From assembly GCF_025995235.1 (NCBI RefSeq), contig NZ_BAPT01000040.1, positions 62,001 to 126,000 on the forward strand: a DNA stretch of 64,000 nucleotides, written 5' to 3'. Source of the stretch: Ameyamaea chiangmaiensis (GTDB lineage Bacteria; Pseudomonadota; Alphaproteobacteria; Acetobacterales; Acetobacteraceae). This document shows positions 44,898-53,989 of this stretch, piece after piece; positions within the stretch are counted from its first letter, which is position 1; each line of letters begins with the position of its first letter. The position numbers and the translations under genes are program-made. The notes beneath the pieces are model-generated. The model did no database searches. It was not told where the DNA came from and saw nothing but the letters and a program-made list of their open reading frames with translations.

Positions 44898-45668
44898 ATG
44901 TTGTCCCATATGTCTGACAGTGATCTGCCGGGGCGGATCCTGGTCGTCGAAGATGATGCGGGCATGCGGACGCTCCTGCTACGCACCCTGCAGGGAAATG
45001 GGTATCGCGCGCGTGGCGTCCAGGACGGCCGCGAGATGTGGCTGGCGTTGGAAACGGCGCCCGTCGACCTGATCATCCTTGATGTCATGCTGCCGGGGAC
45101 GAACGGCCTTGATCTGTGCCGGGCCCTGCGTCAGGGGACGGGCGTCAGCCACGAAGGCGAACCGCCTCTCAGCCAGGTGCCGGTGATCATGGTGTCCGCG
45201 CGTGGCGAGGAACTGGACCGCGTTCTGGGTCTCGAACTTGGCGCGGACGATTACGTGGCCAAGCCGTTCGGCCAAAAGGAGCTTCTGGCCCGCGTGCGCG
45301 CGGTGCTACGACGCGGCCACGCCAATGCGACGCTTCTAAATGAGTATGAGCGCAAGGAAACGCTTCGTTTCGCCGGATGGAGTCTCGATCTCAAGCGACG
45401 TGAACTGACGGACCCCACTGGGGCCGTGGTCGAGATCTCGGGCGCGGAGCACGACCTTCTGACGAGTTTCCTTGACCATCCGCAGCGCGTGATCGGCCGC
45501 GATCGCCTTCTGGAACTGTCCCGCGCCCGCCTGGGAGACGTTTCCGATCGCAGTATCGATGTTCTGGTAAGCCGACTGAGGCGCAAGCTGGGGGCAGAGT
45601 CCAACGGCCTGATCCGCACGGTACGTGGCATGGGATACATCCTGACGGTGCCCGTCGAGCGTGTCTGA
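44898..45668 (+). CDS. OmpR-family response regulator
   Basis: 256 residues. The receiver domain has the acidic pair in VVEDDAG, the phospho-acceptor D62 in LIILDVMLPG, and the lysine in VAKPFG. The winged-helix output domain ends in SIDVLVSRLRRKLG and IRTVRGMGYIL. ATG 44898 or the internal ATG at 44910 may be used. It overlaps the histidine kinase gene by eight bases. The pair resembles OmpR/EnvZ-like envelope-sensing systems; the signal is unknown. Confidence 0.95.
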   Translation: MLSHMSDSDLPGRILVVEDDAGMRTLLLRTLQGNGYRARGVQDGREMWLALETAPVDLIILDVMLPGTNGLDLCRALRQGTGVSHEGEPPLSQVPVIMVSARGEELDRVLGLELGADDYVAKPFGQKELLARVRAVLRRGHANATLLNEYERKETLRFAGWSLDLKRRELTDPTGAVVEISGAEHDLLTSFLDHPQRVIGRDRLLELSRARLGDVSDRSIDVLVSRLRRKLGAESNGLIRTVRGMGYILTVPVERV

Positions 45669-47061
45669 GCGGTCCGGCAGGCCCGGTGGGCGTGTCGGCG
45701 CGGCGCGGCGCATTCACCTCTGGCCCGTCGGACTTGTCGGGCGGGTGATCGTCGTCCTGCTAGGCGCCGTCGCGATCGTTTTTGTCGTCAGCTCGGTCCT
45801 GTACGAACAGGTCGAAACCTTCACGATCGACGATTCCCATTTCGACCGTATCGGAGAACGCCTGGCCGTCGACGCGCAGGTACTGAACGCCACGGCGCAC
45901 GACCAGCGCCCGATTCTTGCGACGATGCTGTCCAACCACGAACTGTCGGTGTTCTGGCCGGGGACCGCGCCCACCAACTGGCTGGACGCCAGCCATGGCA
46001 GCTTGCGTGAACTGCATGAGCGTTTCGCCGGCGCGAGCGATCTTCTCGCGGGGAACGCGCTGGAGCTGTCGATCGTGCCGCGCGCGCCGACCGACGTGCG
46101 TGGTCTGCTGCGCCTTCACGACGGCACGCTTGTGCAATTCACCGCGCCCGGCCTTCTGCTGCGTCACCACGTGACACAAGGTCTTGCGTCGGCCGCGATC
46201 GCCGCGCTGGCTGTGCTTCTGGTGGCGGGCATGCTGGTCCACACACTCAGCATGCCACTGCGGGCGTTGGCCGATGTGGCCGATACGGTGGGCGAGGGGG
46301 ACTGGACTCCGCTGGACGAACGGGGGCCGCGCGAAGTCCGGCGGCTCGCCAGTGCGATCAACGCCATGCAGGTGCGGATACAGCGCCTGATTTCGGACCG
46401 GACCGAGGCTCTGGCGGCCGTGTCGCACGATCTGCGCACGCCGCTGGCCCGTCTGCGCCTGCGCTGCGGCTTCCTTGACGACCCCGAAGTCCAGCAGGCG
46501 ATCGAGGCGGACGTCGTGGAAATGGAGACGATGGTCGGTGGCGTTCTGGCGTATCTGGCGGGTGAGAACGATCCCGAGCGCCCCAAGGCCGTCAATCTGG
46601 CGGCCATGCTGATCACTCTTGTCGACGAGGCAACCGATCGCGGCGCGGTCGCCGACTATTCCGGCGCGGAGCATATTCTGGTGTGGGTGCGGCCACTGGC
46701 CATGAAACGCGTGTTTGGAAATCTGATCGATAATGCCTTGGCTTATGGCGGCAGTGCGCATGTGCGAACGTCGATGGACGGGACGGAGGTGGTGGTCACC
46801 GTCAGCGATGACGGGCCGGGCATTCCTGAAGGCGATCTGGACCGCGTCCTGACCCCTTTTTTTCGCCTCGAAGGGTCGCGATCGCGTGAGACGGGCGGCA
46901 TGGGTCTCGGGCTTGCGATCGTGCAGCGTGAAGTGGCGCGCGCAGGCGGTGCACTGACACTGAGCAATCGCGCGGGTGGTGGTCTGGAGGCCCGGGTCAC
47001 GCTCGATGCGGCGCAACGACGGGACGATGCGACTGCACGGGCGGCAGAGCGGCCTGTCTGA
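45661..47061 (+). CDS. Sensor histidine kinase
   Basis: 466 residues from GTG 45661. The first helix (~26-47) and second helix (~176-196) flank a periplasmic sensor domain of ~125 residues. A HAMP domain follows (SMPLRALADVADTVGEGDW), then HisKA with H256 in AVSHDLRTPLARL. The ATPase domain has NLIDNALAYGG (N box), DDGPGIP (G1) and GGMGLGLAIV (G2). Partner of the upstream response regulator, translationally coupled to it. Confidence 0.95.
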   Translation: MSERSGRPGGRVGAARRIHLWPVGLVGRVIVVLLGAVAIVFVVSSVLYEQVETFTIDDSHFDRIGERLAVDAQVLNATAHDQRPILATMLSNHELSVFWPGTAPTNWLDASHGSLRELHERFAGASDLLAGNALELSIVPRAPTDVRGLLRLHDGTLVQFTAPGLLLRHHVTQGLASAAIAALAVLLVAGMLVHTLSMPLRALADVADTVGEGDWTPLDERGPREVRRLASAINAMQVRIQRLISDRTEALAAVSHDLRTPLARLRLRCGFLDDPEVQQAIEADVVEMETMVGGVLAYLAGENDPERPKAVNLAAMLITLVDEATDRGAVADYSGAEHILVWVRPLAMKRVFGNLIDNALAYGGSAHVRTSMDGTEVVVTVSDDGPGIPEGDLDRVLTPFFRLEGSRSRETGGMGLGLAIVQREVARAGGALTLSNRAGGGLEARVTLDAAQRRDDATARAAERPV

Positions 47062-47169
47062 TCCATCGCGCCGTGATGCGCGCTGTCGCGTCGTGTGCTG
47101 TAGGCGCCCCGCGTCGCCTGCGATAGAACAGGGTCAGGCGCCTCTCGCGCAGCGGAAAAGGGACGGCAC

Positions 47170-47838
47170 ATGGCCGACGGTCGGCTGGTTATTGGAACGA
47201 AACGGTATTCTTCGTGGTCCATGCGGGGCTGGCTTTGCGTGCATCTCGCGCGTCTTGACGTCGAAGAGATCCTGATACCGCTCGCGGGTGGCGGGGGCAC
47301 GGCCGCCATCCACGCGCTGTCGCCCAACGGCAAGGTGCCGTATCTGGAGCATCAGGGCGCCGTCCTGTGGGAAAGTCTCGCGATCGGGGAGTACTGCGCC
47401 GAAAGTGACGCGTCGTTGTGGCCGGATGGCCGGATCGCCCGCGCTCATGCGCGCTCGATCGCGTCTGAAATGCACGCGGGCTTCCGGGCCCTGCGGATCG
47501 CGATGCCGATGATCCTGGGGCGTCTCGACCGCCCCCGTGCGACACCGTTGGACGCTGATGTCCTGGCCGACATCGCACGGATCGACGCGCTGTGGTCCGA
47601 CACGCACGCACGTTTTGGCGCGAACGGTCCGTTCCTGTTCGGCGCGACGTTCGGCATCGCCGATGCCATGTATGCGCCCGTCGTCAGCCGTTTTCTCTCG
47701 TTCGGTGTCCGCTTGTCCCCGGCCGCGCATGCCTATGCCCAGGCCGTGCGCCGTCACCCGTTGATGGAGCGCTGGTACGCCGAGGCGGCTGCCGAACCGC
47801 AGGCATGGCATCTCCCTCACTATGAGAACGTCGATTAG
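47170..47838 (+). CDS. Glutathione S-transferase family protein
   Basis: 222 residues. The thioredoxin-like N-terminal domain has RYSSWSMRGWLCVHLA with a serine at the usual glutathione-activating position. NGKVPYLEHQGAVLWES carries the cis-proline and the glutathione-binding Glu-Ser. The helical C-terminal domain includes the N-capping-type segment FGATFGIADAMYAPVVSRF. ATG 47170 is preceded by AAAAGGGACGGCAC. It overlaps the next gene by 17 bases. Confidence 0.92.
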   Translation: MADGRLVIGTKRYSSWSMRGWLCVHLARLDVEEILIPLAGGGGTAAIHALSPNGKVPYLEHQGAVLWESLAIGEYCAESDASLWPDGRIARAHARSIASEMHAGFRALRIAMPMILGRLDRPRATPLDADVLADIARIDALWSDTHARFGANGPFLFGATFGIADAMYAPVVSRFLSFGVRLSPAAHAYAQAVRRHPLMERWYAEAAAEPQAWHLPHYENVD

Positions 47839-48979
47839 GCTCTTGGCGGAGCCATCGGCGCAGCCCTCGGTCGTGACCGTGCTGCCCCCGCGCGAACGGT
47901 TCGCGCCGGGGCAGGCAGGCGCGATCGCGCTTCTGGTGCGGCGTATGGCCGTTCCCGGGGAGCGTGTCGTCGGCGCGCCTGTGGCGGACGTGCCGTTCGA
48001 CACGGTTGCGTTTCATCCCGTGCCCCAGCGGTGGGGGCTGTCCGCGTCTGACCGCTATGCGCGTGGGGTGTGTGCGGCCGTCGCGTCATGGCCAGATGCC
48101 GTGATCGAGGTGCATAATCGGCCCGATCTCGCGGTGCGTGTCTGCCGTCGCTTTCCGGACCGGCCAGTGACGCTTGTGTTGCACAACGATCCGCAGGGCA
48201 TGCGCCAGGCGAGAACGGCGGCGGAACGCACGCGACTGTTACGGTTAATGGCCGTGTATGCGGTCTCCCCCTGGATTATGAGCCGTTTTTCGGATGGCGT
48301 CGCCGGCCCGGATATTGCGCGCGCGTTGCTGGGCGTCAGGCCCAATGCGATTGATGCAGTGGACGTGCCCTCGATCAATGACCGTCAGCCGCTGATACTG
48401 TTCGTCGGACGTATGGTGGCCGACAAGGGGGCGGACGCCTTCGTCCGGGCCTGCCGCGCCGTCCTCCCGACCGCGCCGGGGTGGCGGGCACGCATGATCG
48501 GGGCCGACCGGTTCGGCGATGACAGTCCCATGACCCCCTTTCTGCGGGCACTGGAACCGCAGGCGCATGCTGCGGGGGTCGAACTTGCCGGTTATCAGCC
48601 CCATGCTGCCGTCCTGCACGCCATGGCGCAGGCATCGGTCGTGGTCGTGCCCAGTCGCTGGCCGGAGCCCTTCGGCATGACGGCGCTGGAGGCGATGGCC
48701 TGTGGCGCGGCTGTGATCGGTGGGACGCGGGGCGCACTGCCCGATGTGATCGGCGAAGCTGGGGTCTGCGTCGATCCCGACGTCCCGGACGCTTTGGAAC
48801 ACGCCCTGACATTGCTGTTGAACGATGCACCGCGACGGCGGGCGCTCGGGGACGCGGGCCGCGCGCGAGCCCTTGGCCTGTTTGGCGCCGGCCATGTACG
48901 CGAAGAGGTGGCCCGGCAGCGTTGCGCGGTTCGGGACTGGAAACGGGCGCTGACGAGGCGGGAGGTCCGCTGCGAATAA
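47822..48979 (+). CDS. Glycosyltransferase family 4 protein
   Basis: 385 residues with GT-B architecture. The C-terminal nucleotide-sugar domain has LILFVGRMVADKGADAFVRA and the donor-binding VVVPSRWPEPFGMTALEAMACG with the E-x7-E type motif. There is no signal peptide, so it acts at the cytosolic membrane face, probably on a surface polysaccharide or lipid glycan. It overlaps the GST gene, which is an odd functional pairing and may only reflect compaction. No other polysaccharide gene lies nearby. Confidence 0.9.
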   Translation: MRTSIRLLAEPSAQPSVVTVLPPRERFAPGQAGAIALLVRRMAVPGERVVGAPVADVPFDTVAFHPVPQRWGLSASDRYARGVCAAVASWPDAVIEVHNRPDLAVRVCRRFPDRPVTLVLHNDPQGMRQARTAAERTRLLRLMAVYAVSPWIMSRFSDGVAGPDIARALLGVRPNAIDAVDVPSINDRQPLILFVGRMVADKGADAFVRACRAVLPTAPGWRARMIGADRFGDDSPMTPFLRALEPQAHAAGVELAGYQPHAAVLHAMAQASVVVVPSRWPEPFGMTALEAMACGAAVIGGTRGALPDVIGEAGVCVDPDVPDALEHALTLLLNDAPRRRALGDAGRARALGLFGAGHVREEVARQRCAVRDWKRALTRREVRCE

Positions 48980-48989
48980 GGCCCCGTCA

Positions 48990-49724
48990 GCGTTCGCGGA
49001 CTGCTGCACGTTCGGCGGCAATGGTACCACCACCCGGCCGCCGCTCGGCAACTACCAGTATGATCCCGAACACGGCACCTATGACGGCGTGCCGCATAAG
49101 CGTGCTTCGGCCGGCAACATTCGGGTATCTGCCCCGGAACTTCTACGACGGCGACGCGTCGTTCGAGACGTTCAACCGACGCCAGGTCGCGATCAGCTAT
49201 ATCCTGAACCATCGCTTCAACAAGGACTGGAGCTATGGCGGTTGCTACCTGGCCGACAATACGCTCGCACGTTCTGCGTTCGGCACGACGATCCTGCTGA
49301 CGGCGGCCGGATTTCATAGCGAACAGACCAACGTTCTCGTGTCTGTCGGCGACACCGGCTATAGCACCCAGAGTGCCACGTGCATTCGGACGGTTTCGAA
49401 AGGCGGCGGTCAGCGTGTGGAAAGTGCGCCACGTTTCGACCGGCAAGCCGTTGATCCAGTCCACCGAGGGCACTGCGTCCCTGTTCGCGTTCTACGCCGT
49501 GGCGTCCGGCGCGGGCATGCGGTATTCGGGCGCGTGCCAATGGTGGCGAGGCGACCTACGGGCGTATGTGGGTACTGCGCTATGCCGTGTTTGACACGTC
49601 GGCACGCTACGATCTGTCGCATCTGTCGTGATCGCTGCGCGGCGGGTCCGTTGCTGCGAGCGTGCGGAACCTGTTCGACAGGAAGTACGTCGCGAACTGG
49701 GTGCCATTACGGACCGAGTCGTAA
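48990..49724 (+). pseudogene. Remnant of a TonB-dependent siderophore receptor (C-terminal part)
   Basis: Pieces of one receptor barrel appear in order but in different frames. First comes NYQYDPEHGTYDGVPHKR, then a shift to YLPRNFYDGDASFETFNRRQ and AISYILNHRFNKDWSYGG. Later come TGKPLIQSTEGTASLFAFY and ARYDLSHLS, a stop, then ASVRNLFDRKYVANW and a final TAA. The last is the normal C-terminal receptor motif (xxNLFDKxYVA). At least two frameshifts, one internal stop and internal loss are needed to explain it, and the plug and N-terminus are missing. It resembles FhuA/ferrichrome-type receptors. Confidence 0.8.
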
Positions 49725-49768
49725 CGCGCAGGCCAGCATCAAATGCGCCGGGCAATGCGCGCGGAACA

Positions 49769-49809
49769 CCCACCCGGCCGGCTCTGTGTGAGCCGGCCGG
49801 GTGGGTTGT
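49769..49809. terminator. Bidirectional terminator at the end of the catabolic operon
   Basis: CCCACCCGGCCGGCTC, loop TGTGT, GAGCCGGCCGGGTGGG (16-bp perfect stem), then TTGTTTT on the plus strand. The stop of the minus-strand dehydrogenase gene follows three bases later, so it terminates the seven-gene operon and shields it from the receptor remnant. Confidence 0.88.
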
Positions 49810-49811
49810 TT

Positions 49812-50783
49812 TCAGACCAGGGTGTCGAACGCGGGCGGCTCTTCGCCCTTGGCCACGCAGACCATGTTGTGAACCATACGCTTGACGTTGTCGGCATAAG
49901 CGTCGGCCGAAATGGCACCGACATGCGGGGTGATGATGATACGATCAACGCCCACGAAACGATGATCGGCCGCGATCGGCTCGACCGGGAAAACGTCCAC
50001 CGCCGCACCACGCAGGTGGCCAGATTCCACGGCCTCGGCCAGATCGTTTTCGTTGACCAGACCGCCGCGCGCCGTGTTGATCAGGATCGACCCGGGTTTC
50101 ATCCGGGCAATCGACTCCTTGTTGATCATATCGGCAGTTTCATCGGTCAGCGCACAGTGGAGCGAAATCACGTCCGAGGTTTCGATCAACTCGTCGAGTG
50201 TCACAAGACGAGCGCGCAGCTCCTGGGCTTCCTCCGCCGAGATCGGTGTACGCTTGGTGTAGATCACCTCGCAGTCGAACCCCCGCAGTAGCCGCGCGAC
50301 CTGTTTGCCGATGTAACCCAACCCGATGAGGCCAATGGTCTTGCCGGTCAGGCGCATTGAGGTCTCGCCCAGCGATCCCTTCAGCCACTCGCCTTTCTGC
50401 AGTCCGACATGCCCGCGCACGATGTTACGCTGGAGCGCGAGCATGAGGGCCAGCGTCGTCTCCGCGACCATGACGGCATTGCTGCCGGTGGTGCGCATGA
50501 CCCGCACGCCGACCTCTCGCGCGCGTTCGCAGTCGATGTTGTCGTAGCCGACACCCCACTTGTGCACACCCTTCAGGCCGTGCGCGGCGCCCACCTCCAT
50601 CATCTCCGCGGTGACCGGCACGTCCGCAGTGATCACGAACGTGGCGCCCTTGATGGCCTCCAGCTGGTCTGCGGGCGCGCGGCTGCGGCTGGTCGCGATT
50701 TCGAAATCATCCGGCAGGAACTGCGCGAATTTATCGAGCCCCTTCTGTGCCATCGGGTCCAGAATGACGAGGCGATTGACCAT
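49812..50783 (-). CDS. D-isomer-specific 2-hydroxyacid dehydrogenase (SerA-like)
   Basis: 323 residues. The Rossmann motif is GLIGLGYIGKQVARLL; the catalytic arginine is in INTARGGLVNE, the glutamate in the DVFPVEP region and the histidine in ITPHVGA. It lacks the C-terminal ACT domain of true phosphoglycerate dehydrogenases, so hydroxypyruvate, glyoxylate or another 2-oxo acid is a likelier substrate. It is the last gene of the seven-gene minus-strand operon. There it could reduce the 2-oxo or aldehyde-derived product of the aminotransferase; this is inference. Confidence 0.92.
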   Translation of the reverse strand: MVNRLVILDPMAQKGLDKFAQFLPDDFEIATSRSRAPADQLEAIKGATFVITADVPVTAEMMEVGAAHGLKGVHKWGVGYDNIDCERAREVGVRVMRTTGSNAVMVAETTLALMLALQRNIVRGHVGLQKGEWLKGSLGETSMRLTGKTIGLIGLGYIGKQVARLLRGFDCEVIYTKRTPISAEEAQELRARLVTLDELIETSDVISLHCALTDETADMINKESIARMKPGSILINTARGGLVNENDLAEAVESGHLRGAAVDVFPVEPIAADHRFVGVDRIIITPHVGAISADAYADNVKRMVHNMVCVAKGEEPPAFDTLV

Positions 50784-50810
50784 GAAAGTCGTATCCTTTG
50801 TTGTCGTGTC

Positions 50811-52532
50811 TTAGTGTTTTGGCTCGGACCCGGTGTCCGGAGCCTTGTCGGGCCAGAAGCGGACGCCGGGTTTGGCCAGCCCCCCGCCGATGGCGAGGGC
50901 GGTTCCGTCGGCCCGCCAGCAGGCGGCACCTTCCATGGAGCCGTCCGGACGAAACGCGATAGCGTTCATCCCGCCGCCGATATGGGGCTTGCTCTGCACG
51001 TCGTATCCCGCGTCCGACAGCGTGTCCTGCACGTGGGCGTATGCGGGTTCGATTTCCACATCCTGGCCCTGTGTCCAGACGCGGGGCGCCTCGACCGCTT
51101 CCTGCAAGGACATGCCGTGATCGAGAAGGTTGACGATCGACTGCAGGACGGAGGGAAAGATTCGCAGCCCGCCCGGCATGCCCAGTGCAAAGACGGGCTT
51201 ACCGTCCCGACGCACCATCATCGGCGCCATCGAGGTCGGTACGCGCTTGCCCGGCTCGATCGACAGCGCATGGCCGGGGTGCGGATCGAAATTGCTCATG
51301 TAGTTATTCGGGATGATGCCGGTTTCCGGATCCATGAAGCGTGCACCGAACAGACCATTGATGGTATGTGTCGCCGCGACGATGTTGCCGTGCCGGTCGG
51401 CGACTGTGATGTGGGTCGTGTCATGGCTTTCGCGCAGGAGATGGTGTCCCGGATCGGGAACATGGCCACCCTGCAGCAGGGCTTGCACGCACTCTGCGGC
51501 GTAGGCCTTGGAGGTCAGTCGCTCGACGGGGACGTCCACGAAAGCGGGGTCGCCGCTGAAGCGTTTGCGATCGGCGAACCCGGTACGAATGACCTCGATC
51601 AGCAGGCGCACGCTCTCGGGACTGCCGAATCCCATGGCGCGAACGTCGAACGATTCCAGCATGTTGAGCATCTGCGTCACATGCACGCCCGACGAGGCCG
51701 GCGGCGGCGGCCCGACGATGTCGAAACCGCGATAATGCCCGACGATCGGCGCGCGGTCGATCGTTGCGTAGTCACGCAGGTCGGATTCCGTCAGCCACCC
51801 CGGATCGTCCCCGGTGGCGATGGCGCGTGCAAGAGAACGTCCCAGTGCGCCGCCATGCAGCGCGTCAGCCCCATCGCGCGCGATCAACTCCAGGCTGTCG
51901 CCGTACAAAGGTTGCTTCAGGCGCGTGCCGACCCCGACCGGCGCGCCGTCGGGCAGAAAGACCGAGCGCATCATCGGGTCGGCCAGCAGGTCGTCGGCAT
52001 GTTCTCTGATCGCGCCGGCCAGATAATGCGTGACGGCGAAACCCGATTTCGCCAGCCGGATGGCGGGCGCGACGACATCGGCAAACGGCAGCACGCCATA
52101 GCGCGCGTGCATGCCGTGCCAGCCCTTCAGGTTTCCCGGAACGGCCACGGACGTCGGGCCGACAAGATTGCGTCGACCCTCGGCATCCATGTATCGCGCG
52201 GGTTCGTCCGACACGGGTTCGTAAATCGTGGGCGTCATGCTCCGGGTCGCGCAGGACAGGGCATCGATGACAATGTGCTGCCCGTCCGCGAGGCGAAGAT
52301 GTGACAGACCACCGCCCGCGACGCCGACCATCATCGGCTCGACCACGGTCAGAGCCAGAAGAGAGGCGACTGCCGCGTCGATGGCATTGCCGCCGGCGGC
52401 CAGCATTTCCATGCCGGCCGCCGTGCCGAGGGGATGATTGGTGACGACGACGCCGTCGCCGGTGACCGGACGCTTGTCGCACGAAAAAGGCAGGCGCGGA
52501 GTGCCGGCGGCGGAAGATGTCGTCATTGTCAT
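50811..52532 (-). CDS. ggt: Gamma-glutamyltransferase, apparently cytosolic
   Basis: 573 residues. Ntn-hydrolase precursor with autoprocessing before T372 in SHDTTHITVADRHGN, the first residue of the small subunit. The nucleophile stands in the expected TTH context. GVAGGGLSHLRLADG and PGKRVPTSMAPMMV are family blocks. There is no signal peptide: the N-terminus is polar and directly enters the enzyme fold, unlike the periplasmic E. coli enzyme. Placement between an aminotransferase and a hydroxyacid dehydrogenase suggests it hydrolyses a gamma-glutamyl intermediate in a catabolic route rather than serving glutathione salvage. Some cephalosporin-acylase-like relatives share this fold. Confidence 0.92.
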   Translation of the reverse strand: MTMTTSSAAGTPRLPFSCDKRPVTGDGVVVTNHPLGTAAGMEMLAAGGNAIDAAVASLLALTVVEPMMVGVAGGGLSHLRLADGQHIVIDALSCATRSMTPTIYEPVSDEPARYMDAEGRRNLVGPTSVAVPGNLKGWHGMHARYGVLPFADVVAPAIRLAKSGFAVTHYLAGAIREHADDLLADPMMRSVFLPDGAPVGVGTRLKQPLYGDSLELIARDGADALHGGALGRSLARAIATGDDPGWLTESDLRDYATIDRAPIVGHYRGFDIVGPPPPASSGVHVTQMLNMLESFDVRAMGFGSPESVRLLIEVIRTGFADRKRFSGDPAFVDVPVERLTSKAYAAECVQALLQGGHVPDPGHHLLRESHDTTHITVADRHGNIVAATHTINGLFGARFMDPETGIIPNNYMSNFDPHPGHALSIEPGKRVPTSMAPMMVRRDGKPVFALGMPGGLRIFPSVLQSIVNLLDHGMSLQEAVEAPRVWTQGQDVEIEPAYAHVQDTLSDAGYDVQSKPHIGGGMNAIAFRPDGSMEGAACWRADGTALAIGGGLAKPGVRFWPDKAPDTGSEPKH

Positions 52533-52568
52533 AAACCCAAGTCTGTCAAAAGCGTTTTCTTATCTGCG

Positions 52569-53945
52569 TCATTCGGCCGCTTCAGCGGCACGTTCCTCGC
52601 GCCGTGCGGCGACTTTGTCTAGTGCGTGGCCAACCGCGTCGAACATGTCGTCGAGCTGGCTCTGCGTGATGATCATGGGCGGACAGAAACAGATCGCCTC
52701 ACCCACAGAGCGCAGGATTACGCCCTCTTCCTCGGCGGCCGCGGCAATGGCTGCGGCGGCACTGCCGGTGGCCGTTCCTTCCCACGGAGCGAGTTCGAGC
52801 GCGCCGATCAGACCGATCGAACGCGACGAATGGGCCAGCGTGTGTTTTGCCAGATGCGCGAGACGCTCGGCAAAATGCGCCGACAGGCGTGCGGCATTAC
52901 CCACCAGATCGCGCTCTTCGATAATCTTGAGGTTTTCAAGAGCCACGGCCGAGGCGACCGGGTGACCGGACGCCGTGAAGCCGTGTCCGAAGACCCCAAG
53001 CCGCGCGGACTCGTCGGCGATCGGCTGGTAGAAGCGATCATTTACCAGAATGGCCGAGATTGGCATGTAGGACGACGAGATCTGCTTGGACACGACCATC
53101 ACGTCGGGCTCGATCCCGAGCGTTTCGCAGCCGAACATCTTGCCCGTCCGTCCGAAACCGCAGATCACCTCGTCCGCCACCAGGAGGATATCGTACTTGC
53201 GCAGGATCGCCTGCACACCCTGCCAGTAGCCGGCGGGAGGGATAAGAACACCGCCGGCGCCCATCACCGGCTCGCCCCAGAACGCCGCGACCGTCTCCGG
53301 TCCCTCGCGCAGGATCAGGTCCTCGAGCTCCGTCAGCAGACGCTGGGTGAACGCGTCCTCGGTTTCACCGGTCTTTCCATAATGGACGTAGGACGGGCAG
53401 GATGTGTGCTTCATCCGGTCAAGTGGCAGATCGAAGCATTCATGGTTGCGCGCAAGGCCGGTGATCGAGCCCGACGCAATGGTCACGCCGTGATAACCCT
53501 TTTCACGGCCGATGATTTTCTTCTTCTCCGGCTTTCCGAGCGCGTTGGAGCGATACCAGACCATTTTGCACGTCAGGTCGTTGGCTTCGGACCCGGAGGA
53601 CGTGAAATGAACCTTCGACATCGGCACCGGCGCCATCTGCAACAGCTTTTCAGCCAGCTCGATCGACGGTGCGTGCGACTTGTATGAGAAGGTGTGGTAG
53701 TACGGGAGCTTGTCCATCTGTCGGATCGCGGCCTCTTTCAGGCGCGGTTCGTTGAACCCGACGGCGACGGACCATAGGCCGGCCATGGCCTCGATGTAAC
53801 GCTTGCCATTGATGTCCTTGACGTAAATCCCCTCTCCAGACTCGATGATCAGGCCACCACTTTTTTCGTACTGACGCAGGTTGACCATCGGATGCATCTG
53901 GCTTGCGGCATCGCGGGCTTCAAGTGAATTGGGACGAACGGACAT
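52569..53945 (-). CDS. Class III aminotransferase (omega-aminotransferase type)
   Basis: 458 residues. PLP-binding signature: LLVADEVICGFGRTG with D258, then K287 in VSKQISSSYMPISA. The SSGSEANDLTCK and YHGVTIASGS blocks are those of omega-amino acid:pyruvate and putrescine/GABA-type transaminases (SpuC-like). ATG 53945 (AAGGA 10 bases before) is preferred over the in-frame ATG 53990, which would overlap the regulator gene end. It should convert a terminal amine to an aldehyde, usually with pyruvate as acceptor. It follows the DeoR gene by 44 bases. Confidence 0.92.
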   Translation of the reverse strand: MSVRPNSLEARDAASQMHPMVNLRQYEKSGGLIIESGEGIYVKDINGKRYIEAMAGLWSVAVGFNEPRLKEAAIRQMDKLPYYHTFSYKSHAPSIELAEKLLQMAPVPMSKVHFTSSGSEANDLTCKMVWYRSNALGKPEKKKIIGREKGYHGVTIASGSITGLARNHECFDLPLDRMKHTSCPSYVHYGKTGETEDAFTQRLLTELEDLILREGPETVAAFWGEPVMGAGGVLIPPAGYWQGVQAILRKYDILLVADEVICGFGRTGKMFGCETLGIEPDVMVVSKQISSSYMPISAILVNDRFYQPIADESARLGVFGHGFTASGHPVASAVALENLKIIEERDLVGNAARLSAHFAERLAHLAKHTLAHSSRSIGLIGALELAPWEGTATGSAAAAIAAAAEEEGVILRSVGEAICFCPPMIITQSQLDDMFDAVGHALDKVAARREERAAEAAE

Positions 53946-53989
53946 CGAGGCATGTTCCTTGGATGAGAAATGAAAAGAGAAAAAAGGCA

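Noticed and set aside
45760..47016. A 418-codon frame antisense to the histidine kinase
   Set aside because: Overlaps a complete kinase with all boxes present; no independent evidence.
50409..52304. A 631-codon plus-strand frame opposite the gamma-glutamyltransferase gene
   Set aside because: Arg/His/Gly-rich composition without motifs; the minus-strand gene has catalytic residues and family blocks.
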